From Pseudomonadota bacterium (GTDB lineage: Bacteria > Pseudomonadota > Gammaproteobacteria > Pseudomonadales > Azotimanducaceae), in the NCBI GenBank assembly GCA_027622495.1, contig JAQBYL010000297.1, forward strand, positions 1 to 5,632: 5,632 nt of DNA. The letters run 5' to 3'. Position 1 is the first letter of the stretch. Every line of letters begins with the position of its first letter. Made by a program: the position numbers and the translations under genes. Below, piece by piece: positions 5,199 through 5,632 of this stretch. Below the pieces are notes generated by a model, which was not told the origin of the DNA, made no database searches, and was given only the letters and a program-made list of their open reading frames with translations.

Positions 5199-5632
5199 AT
5201 GGAAGTATCAACCGATCTGCGCGGTCAGGCCCTGTTGCGTTCGCCTCTGTTGAACAGAGGCAGCGCGTTTACTGCGGAACAACGCAAGCGTTACTGCCTG
5301 GAAGCTCTGCTCCCGCCGGCGATCAATACCCAGGATCAGCAGGCCCAGCGGATCTATCAGACCCTGGCCTCGATCAGCGATCCATTGGCCAAATACCGGG
5401 AACTGACATCGTTACAGGATCGTAACGAATATCTCTTTTACCGCGTATTGATGGATCATCTGGAAGAGTTGATGCCAGTGGTCTACACACCCACGGTTGG
5501 TCTTGCAACGCAGAAGTTCAGCGAAGTGTTTCAGCGTGGCCGTGGTGTCTGGATCAACCCGGGCCACCGTGGTCGGGTAAAGGAAATGCTTGCCAGCGGT
5601 GCAGGTGGCCGGGACATCCGTCTGACCGTGGT
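5199..5632 (+). CDS. maeA: NAD-type malic enzyme, N-terminal part (right edge cut)
   Basis: 144 full codons are visible from ATG 5199; the gene runs off the right edge. Recognisable parts are LLNRGSAFTAEQR at 17-29, LLPPAI 37-42, the block SLQDRNEYLFYRVLMDHLEELMPVVYTPTVG 71-101 and the start of the next strand (GRDIRLTVV). YTPTVG carries the tyrosine (Tyr96) that acts as catalytic acid/base in large eukaryote-like malic enzymes. These convert malate to pyruvate and CO2 while reducing NAD(P). The spacing of the motifs fits the roughly 560-residue MaeA/SfcA type, not the bacterial MaeB type. The cofactor is inferred from the family; the Rossmann region is outside the window. The ATG follows the synthetase stop by 6 bases and has only a weak ribosome site (GGG at 5186-5188), so translational coupling is likely. 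A perfect 9+1+9 inverted repeat sits at codons 15-21. Confidence 0.92.
   Translation, partial: MEVSTDLRGQALLRSPLLNRGSAFTAEQRKRYCLEALLPPAINTQDQQAQRIYQTLASISDPLAKYRELTSLQDRNEYLFYRVLMDHLEELMPVVYTPTVGLATQKFSEVFQRGRGVWINPGHRGRVKEMLASGAGGRDIRLTV
5243..5261. repeat. Perfect 19-base inverted repeat inside the malic enzyme gene
   Basis: GCCTCTGTT (5243-5251) and AACAGAGGC (5253-5261) are exact reverse complements around one G. As RNA it would fold as a 7-base GC-rich stem with a TTGAA loop, beginning 44 bases after the start codon. It encodes the conserved LLNRG stretch. A TTT follows 6 bases later (5268-5270), too weak for a standard terminator. Confidence 0.7.

Overview
The window reads as chromosomal DNA from a gammaproteobacterium. 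By eye the GC content is in the mid-50s, gene spacing is tight and Shine-Dalgarno sites are clear. The best family matches I recall are gammaproteobacterial (DUF6279 lipoprotein, AlkK-like acyl-CoA synthetase, large-subunit NAD malic enzyme). I saw no mobile element, tRNA, rRNA or CRISPR array. Taxonomy below class level is not resolvable from this sequence alone.

Layout. (1) Positions 1-262, plus strand: C-terminal end of a class I glutamine amidotransferase, cut by the window edge. (2) 259-1125, plus: a DUF6279-like lipoprotein, coupled to the amidotransferase through a GTGA stop/start overlap. (3) 1129-1338, minus: a 69-residue PspC-domain membrane protein converging on the lipoprotein with only 3 bases between the stop codons. 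(4) 1366-1554, minus: an unrecognised 62-residue exported or membrane-anchored protein directly upstream of the PspC gene and probably its operon partner. (5) 1555-1880: divergent intergenic region with small palindromes and no convincing promoter. (6) 1881-3497 and 3540-5192, plus: two acyl-CoA synthetases of different subfamilies, one FadD19/FadD3-like and one AlkK-like, 42 bases apart. (7) 5199 to the right edge, plus: N-terminal 144 codons of an NAD-type malic enzyme starting 6 bases after the second synthetase.

How the genes may work together (inference). The three right-hand genes look like one transcription unit. Two ligases would activate carboxylic acids to CoA thioesters, and malic enzyme would convert malate to pyruvate when carbon enters mainly as acetyl-CoA or propionyl-CoA. 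The two left-hand minus-strand genes form a small envelope operon. The lipoprotein carries four [LM][STN]xxQ motifs reminiscent of the LTxxQ signature of Spy/CpxP periplasmic proteins.

I do not see a clear undescribed multi-gene system. The points most worth a second look are a perfect 9+1+9 palindrome just inside the malic enzyme gene, the tiny AxA-bearing protein next to the PspC gene, the LTxxQ-like motifs in the lipoprotein, and the mixed synthetase pair.
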